Shown: in pieces, positions 17,188 through 26,758 of the stretch
How positions within the stretch are numbered: the first letter of the stretch is position 1
Layout: every line of letters begins with the position of its first letter
Source: Bacteroidota bacterium
Lineage (GTDB): Bacteria > Bacteroidota > Bacteroidia > Bacteroidales > Lentimicrobiaceae
Length of the DNA: 64,000 nucleotides
Assembly (NCBI GenBank): GCA_009773515.1
Contig: WSXX01000011.1
Location: 104,580 to 168,579, forward strand
Direction of reading: 5' to 3'
The notes under the pieces: model-generated
What the model was told of the DNA's origin: nothing
Databases searched by the model: none
The model's input: the letters and a program-made list of their open reading frames with translations, nothing else
Translations under genes and position numbers: made by a program

Positions 17188-19080
17188 TTACTTCTCTACA
17201 TCTGATTCAACCACCAATGAGATAAAATCCGGGTAAATGGATTTGAGTTTCGGGTTCCAAACATACAACTTCATCCGTTTATGGAAAAGTTTTTTTTCGG
17301 AGACCGGAATGGTTAATCTTATCTTACTGTTGGAATTTTCACGGGTAAACAGGTCGAATCTGGCGGCTGACCAGAATAAGGTTTCGCCGTTTTCATCGTG
17401 AAATGAAGCCACCAGGAGTGCGCCACTCAAACTATCGGCAATACTTAAGGAAGCCACTGCAACCAATGCATCAATGCCTTCAAAATCAGGATAAGTATCG
17501 CTAACTTTTCCTTCAAAACCAGGAAAAAACTCAGGACCTTTGATATTCTCTGTAAAAGCAGAAGTGTCTGCCTGATACAGTTTCAGATAAAAAATCGTAT
17601 CAGTAGTGCGAATCAGACACTTTTCGCTGCTTTCTTTGCCGTAAATCGCAGTTTCTGATAAACCTTCGAAATTAACACGCTCCATCAAACAGGGAAACCT
17701 TGCAAGAATCATATCCCTTACTTCAAAAGGTGCAGGCTTGGTCCAGGCATAAGAGAAATAAGGTGTTTCACAATTATCCAGAATACGTTTTAAGCTATCC
17801 AGATCTGCGCCACCACGATTATCAGTCTGGGCAAAAGTTGTCAGATTATTTTGTTCCTCGTCAAGGTAAAACCTTATATACCATGGATTATTTGCGATCA
17901 TGGCTCTGGTAATATTTTCAGCACCATATTTTTTGTTCCATTCGGCTATGAAGGCCGCCACTCCTTTGAATTCGCCAAAATGCTGCCTGTTATAGTATCC
18001 GGAAACAAAAACCGTTTGCACAATTCCAGAAAGCAATACTACGGCAAGCATCGGACTTATCCACTTTACCGGAATATTTCCGGCAAATGAAAAGATAAAT
18101 CCCAAAAGGAAAGGAAAAGAAAAAATAAGTACGCTGTGCTGCAAAACAGGATTTACAAATCTGGAATAGAAAAATCCTATCAATAGAGGAAGCAGGAACA
18201 AAATCAGTGAAATGATTCTGAATTTCAGCAGTCCGGAAGTTTTTTTATAGGTAAAAAACTGAAAAGCACCAATCAGAACAAGCAAAAGAGCAATAATGTA
18301 AGAATTGTTAAAAACGTAAGCAAGATGTTCGAAAAGCCAGGTCCATTCTGGTTTGGCAAGCCATAGTCCGACACCTCCAATGCTCAGGTGGTTCAGTGTA
18401 ATATATATGTGTGGACTAAAAATGACTGCTGCCAGTATTCCTGCGCCAAGGTAATGAGGTATTCTATCCTTTTTCAGGAAGAATAATCCCGTTATTCCGG
18501 CAATCAATGCAAGTAAAAAGCTGAAGTAATGGTTATACATACAAGCTGCTGCGCTGAGAGAAAATGCAAGCGCTATCCCGATTTTTGGTTCTTCATCAAA
18601 AAGCAGCTTTGTCCAATACCAGGCCATTATCATACTGAATGTCAGGCCAATGCCATAAGGTCTGGCTATCTGACTATAAAGCAAAGGAAAAGCAAGGAAT
18701 GCTATAAATGCGCCCGCCAGAAGTCCGGTTGCGGGAGAAAACCATCGGGAAAATGTTTTTATGGTGAACCAGATTCCCAATCCGCCGGCCAATGCAAAAG
18801 GGAGCCGGACGATCCATTCATCCATCCCAAAAAGTTTCGACCAGTAAAAAAGAAAAACCTGAATTCCTCCGGGATGCCCATCAACATAAAATCCTTTCTG
18901 CACAAGCTCACCGAATGAGTCGTATCCTACCCTGCTGAGTGCACTGAGTTCGTCATTTGAATAGGAAAAATCAAGACGATAAAGCCGTAGAATCAGCCCG
19001 GCGAAAACGATAACAATTACCCACAGATTATACTGTTTGCCGAAATTCAGAGAATTATTTTTGAGGGTTTCTTTATTCAT
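17188..19080 (-). CDS. GT39/ArnT-like polytopic membrane glycosyltransferase
   Basis: A 630-residue inner-membrane protein with an N-terminal helix (LWVIVIVFAGLILRLYRL) followed by an acidic loop DFSYSNDELSALSRVGY, the position of the catalytic acid in the dolichyl-mannosyltransferase/ArnT fold. About ten more membrane segments extend to about residue 370, and a soluble C-terminal domain fills 380-630. It probably transfers a sugar from a polyprenyl carrier to an envelope target; donor and acceptor cannot be told. It starts 25 bp after the rlmB stop, so it may be read with it. Confidence 0.8.
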   Translation of the reverse strand: MNKETLKNNSLNFGKQYNLWVIVIVFAGLILRLYRLDFSYSNDELSALSRVGYDSFGELVQKGFYVDGHPGGIQVFLFYWSKLFGMDEWIVRLPFALAGGLGIWFTIKTFSRWFSPATGLLAGAFIAFLAFPLLYSQIARPYGIGLTFSMIMAWYWTKLLFDEEPKIGIALAFSLSAAACMYNHYFSFLLALIAGITGLFFLKKDRIPHYLGAGILAAVIFSPHIYITLNHLSIGGVGLWLAKPEWTWLFEHLAYVFNNSYIIALLLVLIGAFQFFTYKKTSGLLKFRIISLILFLLPLLIGFFYSRFVNPVLQHSVLIFSFPFLLGFIFSFAGNIPVKWISPMLAVVLLSGIVQTVFVSGYYNRQHFGEFKGVAAFIAEWNKKYGAENITRAMIANNPWYIRFYLDEEQNNLTTFAQTDNRGGADLDSLKRILDNCETPYFSYAWTKPAPFEVRDMILARFPCLMERVNFEGLSETAIYGKESSEKCLIRTTDTIFYLKLYQADTSAFTENIKGPEFFPGFEGKVSDTYPDFEGIDALVAVASLSIADSLSGALLVASFHDENGETLFWSAARFDLFTRENSNSKIRLTIPVSEKKLFHKRMKLYVWNPKLKSIYPDFISLVVESDVEK

Positions 19081-19105
19081 TTCCCGGATAACGAAAAATC
19101 AAAAA

Positions 19106-19858
19106 TTACAGGTTTGCGGTTTGCTGCTTCATAATTTCAAACAACAAAATGCCTGTTGCCACAGAAACATTCAGAGAGCCGATGGTACCGCGCATAGGGA
19201 TACTCACCACCTGATCGCAACGCTTCAGGTATTCAGGCGAAACTCCGTCTTCTTCTGAACCCATAATCAGCGCCATTGGCCCCTGAAATGACGCGTTATA
19301 ATATGGCATATCTCCTTTTTCGGAAGCAGCCACTATGCTGAGACCACTTGATTTCAGGTAATCGATGGTAGTTTTGAGATTACTGCTTCGGTGCACGGGA
19401 AGTGTTGCCAGCGCACCTGCTGAGGTTTTCAAGGCATCGGCACTAACAGGAGCTCCTCCTTTTTCAGGAATGATAAGTCCGTGAGCTCCGGCACATTCAG
19501 CACTGCGGGCAATTGCGCCGAGATTTCTGACATCGGTAATGCGGTCAAGGATAACAAAAAGCGGGGTTTCTCCTTTTTCGAAAACTGACATCAACAGATT
19601 TTCTATTGGCTGAAAAGCAACCGGAGAAACATAACAAACCACACCCTGATGAACACCACGAACCAACCGATTCAGCTTTTCGACCGGGACATACTGATAT
19701 GGAATTGCAAATTCGTTGATCAATCTGCGTAGTTCAGGCAAAAGTTCGCCTTTAAGCCCGGTCTGAAGCATCAGCCGGTCAATATCTCTGCCTGCCGAAA
19801 TAGCTTCTATAACAGGGCGTATTCCATAAACCAGATTGTTGTCTTTGATCATAACCAT
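19106..19858 (-). CDS. rlmB: 23S rRNA (guanosine-2'-O-)-methyltransferase RlmB / TrmH family
   Basis: SpoU-family enzyme that methylates a ribose 2'-hydroxyl in 23S rRNA using S-adenosylmethionine. It has an N-terminal substrate-binding domain (LVYGIRPVIEAISAGRDIDR) and the SpoU motifs: ILDRITDVRNLGAIARSAEC, then LIMGSEEDGVSPEYL, and IPMRGTIGSLNVSVATGILL, which together form the trefoil knot. An in-frame TTG at 19876 falls inside a TATCTTTG promoter element, so the ATG at 19858 is chosen. It is followed closely by the GT39-like gene. Confidence 0.94.
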   Translation of the reverse strand: MVMIKDNNLVYGIRPVIEAISAGRDIDRLMLQTGLKGELLPELRRLINEFAIPYQYVPVEKLNRLVRGVHQGVVCYVSPVAFQPIENLLMSVFEKGETPLFVILDRITDVRNLGAIARSAECAGAHGLIIPEKGGAPVSADALKTSAGALATLPVHRSSNLKTTIDYLKSSGLSIVAASEKGDMPYYNASFQGPMALIMGSEEDGVSPEYLKRCDQVVSIPMRGTIGSLNVSVATGILLFEIMKQQTANL

Positions 19859-19873
19859 CTTTTTTTGAGGTTG

Positions 19874-19881
19874 CAAAGATA
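19874..19881 (-). promoter_or_regulatory. rlmB -7 element
   Basis: The minus strand reads TATCTTTG, an exact consensus match 15 bp upstream of the preferred rlmB ATG. A longer TTG-start frame would begin inside it, which argues against that start. Confidence 0.6.
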
Positions 19882-20143
19882 GTGCGAAGAATGGAATGAC
19901 ACAGTGATAGATAGCCGGAATGATGGAATGTTTAATGAAAGTGATATTTAAGGTGAGCCCTTAACCTTTTGCAAAATTGATTTTTTATGATGCAATCTCA
20001 GCCAAAATTGCGAAATTAGCACTTTATAAACCTATGATTCCGGCTTTTGCTTTTGAGTTGATATTCCGCTGAAAACGGGAAGATTAACCAAAAAATCAAT
20101 ACTGATATTTATCTGATCCGGGTTCTGAAATTTTAGAAGCTTC

Positions 20144-23100
20144 ATGAATAACTTTCTGGTTTACAAGTCTTCTGCCGGTTCGGGCAAAACATATACACTG
20201 ATGCTCATTTACCTGACCATCATACTGAAAGAGCCTGCACGATACCGGAACATTCTTGCGATTACGTTCACCAATAAAGCAGCAAATGAGATCAAGCAGC
20301 GCATTGTTGCCAGTCTGAAGCTTGTTGCTGAAATTGACGAATCGAATATTCATGCAAAACACAGCCACCTGATCACTGCTTTGATAAAAGGTACTGGTCT
20401 GGAATTTAAGGATATCAGAAAAAATGCAGATCAGGCTTTGACAATGATTCTGCACAATTACAGTGATTTCGCGGTTTCAACCATCGATTCCTTTGTTCAC
20501 AAAGTAATCAGGGCATTTGCTTTCGATCTTAAACTTTCAATGAGTTTTGAGGTAGAGATGGACAGCCAGTTACTGCTTTCTCTGGCAGTTGAAGATATAC
20601 TTGCCGCCGCCGGATCTGACAATGAACTGACTGAAATACTCGTTAATTTCATTCAGCAAAAAACTGAGGAAGACGAAAGCTGGCAGATTGATCGTTTGCT
20701 GATAGATTTTGCAAAGAATCTCTTCAGGGAGGACGCTTTAGAATATTTGCCACTCATACAGAACATGAATGCTTCAAAAGTTTCTGAAATTAGCCAGTCA
20801 ATCAGAAAGTTTGTCAAAAATTATGAAAGCTCCCTGATTTCGCTGGGAAAAGAAGCCATAAGCCTTATCAATCAGCAAGGGCTTGACGAAAATTTATTCA
20901 TCGGAAAATCAAAGGGAGTTTACAGTTTCTTTAAGAATTACAGCCTGGGCATTAAATTAAAAGCACCGCCATCGGCAACCGTAGTAAAAAATATTGAAGC
21001 AGATTCGTGGTTGAGTCCCGAAGGCAGAAAATCACCTTTAAAGGATAATTTGCTGTCAATAACGCCTCATTTAACGGATATTTTCCGTAAAATAGAACAA
21101 CACAAAGATCTCCATGACGAAAGAGCAACTATTCTTGAAATGGTGCGGCAGCAGCTTTATCCGATGTCGGTGCTGAGTGAGGTACGAAACAGGCTTGAAC
21201 TGATCAAGAAAGAGCGGAATATTCTGCCTATCGCGGAATTCAACCGTATTGTCGGAACCATTGTTTCTGAAGAACCGGTTCCATTTATTTATGAGAGAAT
21301 CGGCGAACGATTCAGACATTACATGATTGATGAATTTCAGGATACCTCTGTGCTTCAATGGCTTAACCTGATGCCTCTGATCGAAAATTCACTTTCCACA
21401 GGTGGAGTGAATATGATTGTCGGCGATGGCAAACAAGCCATTTACCGCTTCAGGAACGGGGATGTAGATCAGTTTGTGAGACTGCCTGAAGTAAATAATC
21501 CTGGCCAAAATCAAATCATAGCGCAAAGGGCATTGGCCTTGCAACGCGATTTCAAAGCGGAGAATCTGACTTCAAATTTTCGCTCGCGCCTCGAAGTAGT
21601 TGACTTTAATAACCGCTTTTTTAGCTTTGTGGCACCCTTGTATCTGGGCGATAAACAAGCAGTGTATGAAGGCGTTGAACAAATATTTGATCCAAAAAAT
21701 TCGGGCGGATTGGTCCAGGTTGAGTTTCATGATGAGGAAAACGGAAAAGTTAGCGACGCACACATTGCGCGGGTCTATGATCTTGTAGTTTCGCTGTGTG
21801 ATGAAGGATATAAACCCGGCGATATTGCAATTCTTTGCAGGGCAAATATTGAGTCCTCGCAAATCGCAGTTAATCTTTTCGAGCATGGTATAAAAGTAGT
21901 TTCTTCCGACTCACTTCTGCTGAAGAATTCTCATGAAGTGGTTTTCCTGATGAGTTGGTTTGCATTGCTGAGCAACGAAAATGACGAAATTTCGAGAGCA
22001 TGCATTACAGATTATCTGGTTGATAATCAAATTTATAAAACTGATTCGAAGGCCAGATTACTTAATGACATCAAAAGTATTGATGTATTTTACAAAGTTC
22101 TCAAAGAATCTGCTCCTGAATTTTCACCATCAAAACTCAGTGATAAATCACTGTTTGATCTCACCGAAGAACTGATCAGATCGTTTGGTCTTCATCAACG
22201 TTCACCGCTTTATGTACAATTCTTTTTAGATGAAGTGCTGAAGTTTTCGTCATCCGGGCAAGGAGGAATTGCCGGCTTTATTGATTATTGGGAGTCTCAG
22301 AGCGATAAATTATCGGTGGTAATGTCAGAAAGCAGCGATGCGGTAAAAGTAATGACCATTCACAAATCGAAAGGGCTGGAGTTTCCGGTTGTCATTTATC
22401 CGTTTGCAAAACAACAAATCAGCAACCGACCAAGCCAGGCATGGGCTCAGCTTGAAGATGATACAGTGCCTGAGCTGAAACTAGCCTATCTTAAACTAAC
22501 CAAAGAACTTGAAAACACCCGATACAATGAGCTTTATCAGGATGAGCGTAACAAGAAAAAACTCGACTTGCTGAATATGGTTTATGTTGCTTTTACACGC
22601 GCATCTGAGCGATTGTACATTTTATCAGGTACTCCTTCAAAAAATCAGGGTGATATAACTTCGGTGACCGACATGCTGGTAGATTTTTTAACTACTTCAG
22701 GTGTGTATGCAGCGGGAAAATTAACTTACACGTTCGGTGAAAAACCGGTCATTAAAGAACGTAAGACTTCAGAAGAACTTTCAGCAATCCCGGTAAAATT
22801 TCAAACATTTCCATGGCATGAGCGGCTGATCTTTGCATCTCGTGCACCTCAGCATTGGCAAGCATCATCGCCGCGCACTTCACAGATTTCGGGAAACATA
22901 CTACATTTGGCTCTTTCAGGAATTATTTTTTCTGAGGACATTGAAAAATCATTAGAAGGACTGATTAACAACGGGTTAATTACTTCTGCCGAAGCTCCGG
23001 ACATACTGGAAAAACTTCGGAATCTGCTTGAACATCCGGAAGTCAGGCCATTTTTTACTTCAAAAGCCAAAGTTGTAAACGAGGCTGAAATCCTGACCAG

Positions 23101-23305
23101 TGGAGGAAAAAGTTACAGGCCTGACCGGATTCTGCTTCATGATTCCCATACCGATGTAATCGATTACAAAGCCGGGAAACCTCTGGAATACCATAAAGAT
23201 CAGGTTAAACATTATGCCGGTTTGCTTACAAAAATGGGCTATCCCGAAGTTAAAAGCTGGCTAATTTATCTTGAAGAGCCTTTTGAGGTAATTGAAGTTC
23301 AATAA
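20144..23305 (+). CDS. UvrD/AddA-type helicase with C-terminal PD-(D/E)XK nuclease motif
   Basis: A 1053-residue superfamily 1 helicase that probably processes double-strand DNA ends for recombination, as AddA or RecB do. Walker A is right at the N-terminus (SSAGSGKTYTLM, residues 9-20). The motif Ia region FTNKAANEIKQRI, motif II IDEFQDTSVLQW, motif III-IV GDGKQAIYRFRNGDVDQF, motif V VMTIHKSKGLEFPVVIYPF and motif VI VYVAFTRASERLYILSG follow. Near the C-terminus, YRPDRILLHDSHTDVIDYKA carries the nuclease-type D-x-D-Y-K motif, so it may cut DNA as well. An AddB-like partner is not in this window. mnmH follows 66 bp downstream. Confidence 0.92.
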   Translation: MNNFLVYKSSAGSGKTYTLMLIYLTIILKEPARYRNILAITFTNKAANEIKQRIVASLKLVAEIDESNIHAKHSHLITALIKGTGLEFKDIRKNADQALTMILHNYSDFAVSTIDSFVHKVIRAFAFDLKLSMSFEVEMDSQLLLSLAVEDILAAAGSDNELTEILVNFIQQKTEEDESWQIDRLLIDFAKNLFREDALEYLPLIQNMNASKVSEISQSIRKFVKNYESSLISLGKEAISLINQQGLDENLFIGKSKGVYSFFKNYSLGIKLKAPPSATVVKNIEADSWLSPEGRKSPLKDNLLSITPHLTDIFRKIEQHKDLHDERATILEMVRQQLYPMSVLSEVRNRLELIKKERNILPIAEFNRIVGTIVSEEPVPFIYERIGERFRHYMIDEFQDTSVLQWLNLMPLIENSLSTGGVNMIVGDGKQAIYRFRNGDVDQFVRLPEVNNPGQNQIIAQRALALQRDFKAENLTSNFRSRLEVVDFNNRFFSFVAPLYLGDKQAVYEGVEQIFDPKNSGGLVQVEFHDEENGKVSDAHIARVYDLVVSLCDEGYKPGDIAILCRANIESSQIAVNLFEHGIKVVSSDSLLLKNSHEVVFLMSWFALLSNENDEISRACITDYLVDNQIYKTDSKARLLNDIKSIDVFYKVLKESAPEFSPSKLSDKSLFDLTEELIRSFGLHQRSPLYVQFFLDEVLKFSSSGQGGIAGFIDYWESQSDKLSVVMSESSDAVKVMTIHKSKGLEFPVVIYPFAKQQISNRPSQAWAQLEDDTVPELKLAYLKLTKELENTRYNELYQDERNKKKLDLLNMVYVAFTRASERLYILSGTPSKNQGDITSVTDMLVDFLTTSGVYAAGKLTYTFGEKPVIKERKTSEELSAIPVKFQTFPWHERLIFASRAPQHWQASSPRTSQISGNILHLALSGIIFSEDIEKSLEGLINNGLITSAEAPDILEKLRNLLEHPEVRPFFTSKAKVVNEAEILTSGGKSYRPDRILLHDSHTDVIDYKAGKPLEYHKDQVKHYAGLLTKMGYPEVKSWLIYLEEPFEVIEVQ

Positions 23306-23371
23306 TGCGAATAAAAATCAACACCTGAAACTACCTGAAGAACCATTACAATTTTCAGGTACTTTTGCCAG

Positions 23372-24421
23372 ATGGTAAATTCTGTAACCCCTTCATGGTT
23401 TTTTAATAGTCAGCTTTCCGTACCGCTTATTGATGTGCGCTCCCCCTCGGAGTTTGCTCAAGGGCACATTTCGGGTGCTGTGAATATCCCCTTGTTTTCG
23501 GATACAGAAAGAGCTGAAATTGGCACACTTTACAAAAATGCCGGAAAAGAAGCTGCACTTTTTCTGGGTCTTGATCGAGTTGGCCCGAATATGTCGGGTT
23601 TTGTAAAGAAACTCAATGCCATTTCCCGCGGAAAAACCAGAGAAGTCGTAGTTTACTGCTGGCGAGGAGGAATGCGCAGTGCTTCAATGGCATGGCTATT
23701 CAGCACTGCAGGTTTTCAGGTGCATTTGATTGAAGGAGGATACAAAAACTTGCGAACTTACATCAGGGCTGAATCCGGGAAAAATACGCCAATGATTGTG
23801 CTGGGAGGAATGACTGGTTCCGGAAAAACTGAAATCCTGCATGAACTCAAAAAACGGGGCGAACAAATTATTGATCTTGAAGATATTGCCCACAATAAGG
23901 GTTCGGTTTTTGGTTATCTGGGACAACTTCCACAACCCACCAACGAACAGTTTGAAAACAATCTTTTTGCTGAATGGATAAAACTTGATCACACAAAACG
24001 CATCTGGATCGAAGACGAAAGCCGATCTGTTGGAGCCGTTGGTCTTCCGGCACCTTTTTTTGATCACATGAAGAAACAACCACTTATTCTGCTCAATGTA
24101 ACCATCGAAAAAAGGGTTGAACGGCTTGTGAATGAATATGCCGGCTTCGATAAAAACCTTCTGCTGGAAGCACTTGCCAAAATATCCCAGGCAATGGGCG
24201 GACAAGGAGTTACCGAAGCAAAAAAGGATATTCAGGATGGTGATTTTGCACCGGCCATCAAACTTGTGCTTGAGTACTACGACAAAACCTATCGTAAAGC
24301 ACTTGAAAAGTTTAAAAGCCGGAAAATCACTGAATTCGATACGCATACAGGTGATGCTAAAGAAAATGCAGAACAGATTCTAAAGCTGATCTCTGGAAAC
24401 AATGAATTGAATTATGGATAA
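23372..24421 (+). CDS. mnmH: tRNA 2-selenouridine synthase (MnmH/SelU)
   Basis: Replaces the sulfur of 5-substituted 2-thiouridine at the tRNA wobble position with selenium, using selenophosphate and a geranylated intermediate. The 349 residues have an N-terminal rhodanese domain (about 15-130) with the catalytic Cys96 in VVYCWRGGMRSASM, then a P-loop domain (GGMTGSGKTEIL, 145-156) with IWIEDESRSVGAVGLPAPFF. The selenophosphate supply is encoded by the next gene. A TACTTTTG element sits only 5 bp upstream of the ATG; if it is used, the message would be nearly leaderless. No selA, selB or selC is seen. Confidence 0.95.
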   Translation: MVNSVTPSWFFNSQLSVPLIDVRSPSEFAQGHISGAVNIPLFSDTERAEIGTLYKNAGKEAALFLGLDRVGPNMSGFVKKLNAISRGKTREVVVYCWRGGMRSASMAWLFSTAGFQVHLIEGGYKNLRTYIRAESGKNTPMIVLGGMTGSGKTEILHELKKRGEQIIDLEDIAHNKGSVFGYLGQLPQPTNEQFENNLFAEWIKLDHTKRIWIEDESRSVGAVGLPAPFFDHMKKQPLILLNVTIEKRVERLVNEYAGFDKNLLLEALAKISQAMGGQGVTEAKKDIQDGDFAPAIKLVLEYYDKTYRKALEKFKSRKITEFDTHTGDAKENAEQILKLISGNNELNYG

Positions 24422-24424
24422 ATA

Positions 24425-24447
24425 TCCGGCAAAAAGAAATTGCCGGA
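24425..24447 (+). other. Stem-loop between mnmH and the desulfurase-SelD gene
   Basis: A perfect 8-bp stem TCCGGCAA/TTGCCGGA with a 7-base loop starts 4 bp after the mnmH stop. No T-run follows, so it is not a classical terminator; it may stabilise the 3' end or attenuate read-through. Confidence 0.6.
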
Positions 24448-24522
24448 AGCAAATAAATCTGCCCTAATCAGCTCAGCGATGACTGATTAACTTTTAACTT
24501 TACGCTGTTCAGTTACACTGAT

Positions 24523-26730
24523 ATGAAGCAAATATACCTCGATTACAATGCAACCACCCCCATCGATCCAAGGGTTGCAGCAGAAATGCAGCCATTTCTG
24601 GATGAATATTTCGGCAATCCGTCAAGCAGTCACCTGTTTGGGATCAAGGCGCGGGGAGCTGTAGAAAAAGCAAGAAACAGGGTTTCCGCCATGATCAATT
24701 GCCGGCCGCAGGAATTGATTTTTACAAGTGGTGGCACCGAGTCGAACAATATGGCCATCAAAGGTGCTGCTTATGCAATGCGATCACATGGAAATCATAT
24801 TATAATTTCGGCAGTTGAGCATCCTGCAGTAACAGAAGTCACGCGTTTTCTGGCAACTCAGGGATTTGAAATCACCATTGCAGGTGTTGATAAATTTGGA
24901 GTAGTTGATCCTGAAAACATTAAGAAATTGCTTCGTCCTGAAACGATACTTATTTCTGTAATGCATGCCAACAATGAAACCGGAACCATTCAACCCATTG
25001 CTGCCATTGCTGACATTGCACGGCGTCATGGCGCTTTAATGCATACCGATGCAGCGCAGTCAACCGGAAAAATACCAGTGGATGTAAAAGTGCTAGATGT
25101 TGACCTGCTTTCAATTGCAGGGCACAAACTATACGCACCCAAAGGCATTGGAGCACTTTATATCAGGCATGGTGTAAAAATTGAGAAACTGATGCATGGC
25201 GCCGATCACGAGCAAAATCTCAGGGCCGGAACCGAAAATGTGCTGGAAATCGTTGGTCTTGGGAAAGCATGTGAAATTGCTTTAAAAGAAGTCAATGATT
25301 ATCATTCACATGCGTTAAGTCTAAAAACCAGACTGATTTCCGGCCTGACCGAAAAAATAGGTCCGTTACACATCAATGGTCATCCTGAAAACAGCCTCCC
25401 GAATACGGTAAGTATTGGTTTTCGCAACCTGAATGCGCAAACCATTATGGCTGCAATGCCCGGCGTAGCAGCTTCGGCCGGTGCGGCATGTCACACAGGC
25501 ACTACAGGTGAATCATCAGTTTTGGGCGCTATGAAGGTTTCCCCCGAATTTTCGCTGGGCACCATTCGCTTTTCAGTGGGACGGTATTCAACTTCCGACG
25601 AAATAGATGAAGCCATTGAGTTAATTTCAAAGTCTGTACTTTCGCTTCAACCTGATTCATACGCCGAAGAGCCTGTTAAATCAACGGGAGAAAAGGTAAA
25701 GCTTACTCAATTCACCCATGGCATGGGATGTGCCTGTAAAATACGACCGGCTGATCTTGAAAAAATTCTTGCAAATCTGCCGCCGGTGCTTGATCCCAAT
25801 GTAATGGTTGGAGCTGACAAGCGCGATGATGCTGCCGTTTATCGACTTACCGATGAAATTGCGTTGGTGCAAACTGTTGACTTTTTCACACCAGTGGTTG
25901 ACGATCCTTATCTTTTCGGAGCAATTGCCGCTGCCAATTCGCTCAGCGATGTTTATGCAATGGGTGCCAGGCCAATCTTTGCACTGAATATTGCTGCATT
26001 TCCGGTAAACCGGTTGCCGCTTGAAGTGCTTCAGGAAATCATCAGAGGTGCCACCGACAAAGCTACAGAAGCAGGCATTTCAGTGCTTGGCGGACATTCC
26101 ATCGAAGACAATGAGCCGAAATTCGGAATGGTGGTTTCGGGTCTGGTTCATCCCGACAAGGTGCTGAGCAATGCCGGCGCAAAACCGGGAGACATCCTTG
26201 TGCTCACAAAACCCATTGGAAACGGCATTATTGCAACCGCCAATAAAATGGGGCTTGCTGACGAAGAAACCGTTCACAAATCAACACAATGGATGGCCAT
26301 GCTCAATGCAGCAGCAGCCACCGAAATGGATAAAGTGAAAGTAAGTGCATGCACCGATGTTACCGGATTCGGTTTAATGGGTCATCTTCATGAAATTACG
26401 CTGGCATCAGAAGTAAATGCAGAAATTGATTTCCGGAAAATTCCATTTATGGAAGGTGTTGAAGAGCTGGCAATGGCTTCGGCAATTCCGGGTGGATCAA
26501 AAGCAAATTATGAAACTGCTACAGATTGGGCCAGTTTCGATAATCTGAGCCAAATTGAATGCTTTATGATTTGTGATGCACAAACATCAGGCGGATTGCT
26601 GGTTTGTCTCCAACCCGATGAAGCTGAAAAATATCTGAAACTACTTCGCGATAAAAATATTTTCGCTGTAGTTATCGGAAAATTGACTGAAGCAGGAGCT
26701 GGATATATTACAGTCAAATATACAGAATAG
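24523..26730 (+). CDS. selD: Fusion of cysteine desulfurase (NifS-like) and selenide, water dikinase (SelD)
   Basis: A single 735-codon frame joins two selenium enzymes. Residues 1-380 are a NifS-type cysteine desulfurase/selenocysteine lyase: DYNATTPIDPRV at the start, the PLP lysine K202 in IAGHKLYAPKGIG, and the active-site loop SAGAACHTGTTGESS with C323. Residues 390-735 are a complete SelD: LTQFTHGMGCACKI with C403, C405 and K406, and GADKRDDAAVY, then LGGHSIEDNEPKFGMVVSG and CTDVTGFGLMGHL. The SelD part uses cysteine, not selenocysteine. The fusion can free selenium from selenocysteine and activate it to selenophosphate in one polypeptide, which feeds MnmH just upstream. Confidence 0.95.
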   Translation: MKQIYLDYNATTPIDPRVAAEMQPFLDEYFGNPSSSHLFGIKARGAVEKARNRVSAMINCRPQELIFTSGGTESNNMAIKGAAYAMRSHGNHIIISAVEHPAVTEVTRFLATQGFEITIAGVDKFGVVDPENIKKLLRPETILISVMHANNETGTIQPIAAIADIARRHGALMHTDAAQSTGKIPVDVKVLDVDLLSIAGHKLYAPKGIGALYIRHGVKIEKLMHGADHEQNLRAGTENVLEIVGLGKACEIALKEVNDYHSHALSLKTRLISGLTEKIGPLHINGHPENSLPNTVSIGFRNLNAQTIMAAMPGVAASAGAACHTGTTGESSVLGAMKVSPEFSLGTIRFSVGRYSTSDEIDEAIELISKSVLSLQPDSYAEEPVKSTGEKVKLTQFTHGMGCACKIRPADLEKILANLPPVLDPNVMVGADKRDDAAVYRLTDEIALVQTVDFFTPVVDDPYLFGAIAAANSLSDVYAMGARPIFALNIAAFPVNRLPLEVLQEIIRGATDKATEAGISVLGGHSIEDNEPKFGMVVSGLVHPDKVLSNAGAKPGDILVLTKPIGNGIIATANKMGLADEETVHKSTQWMAMLNAAAATEMDKVKVSACTDVTGFGLMGHLHEITLASEVNAEIDFRKIPFMEGVEELAMASAIPGGSKANYETATDWASFDNLSQIECFMICDAQTSGGLLVCLQPDEAEKYLKLLRDKNIFAVVIGKLTEAGAGYITVKYTE

Positions 26731-26758
26731 ATCCTGATCAATTGAATCGACAGCATTT

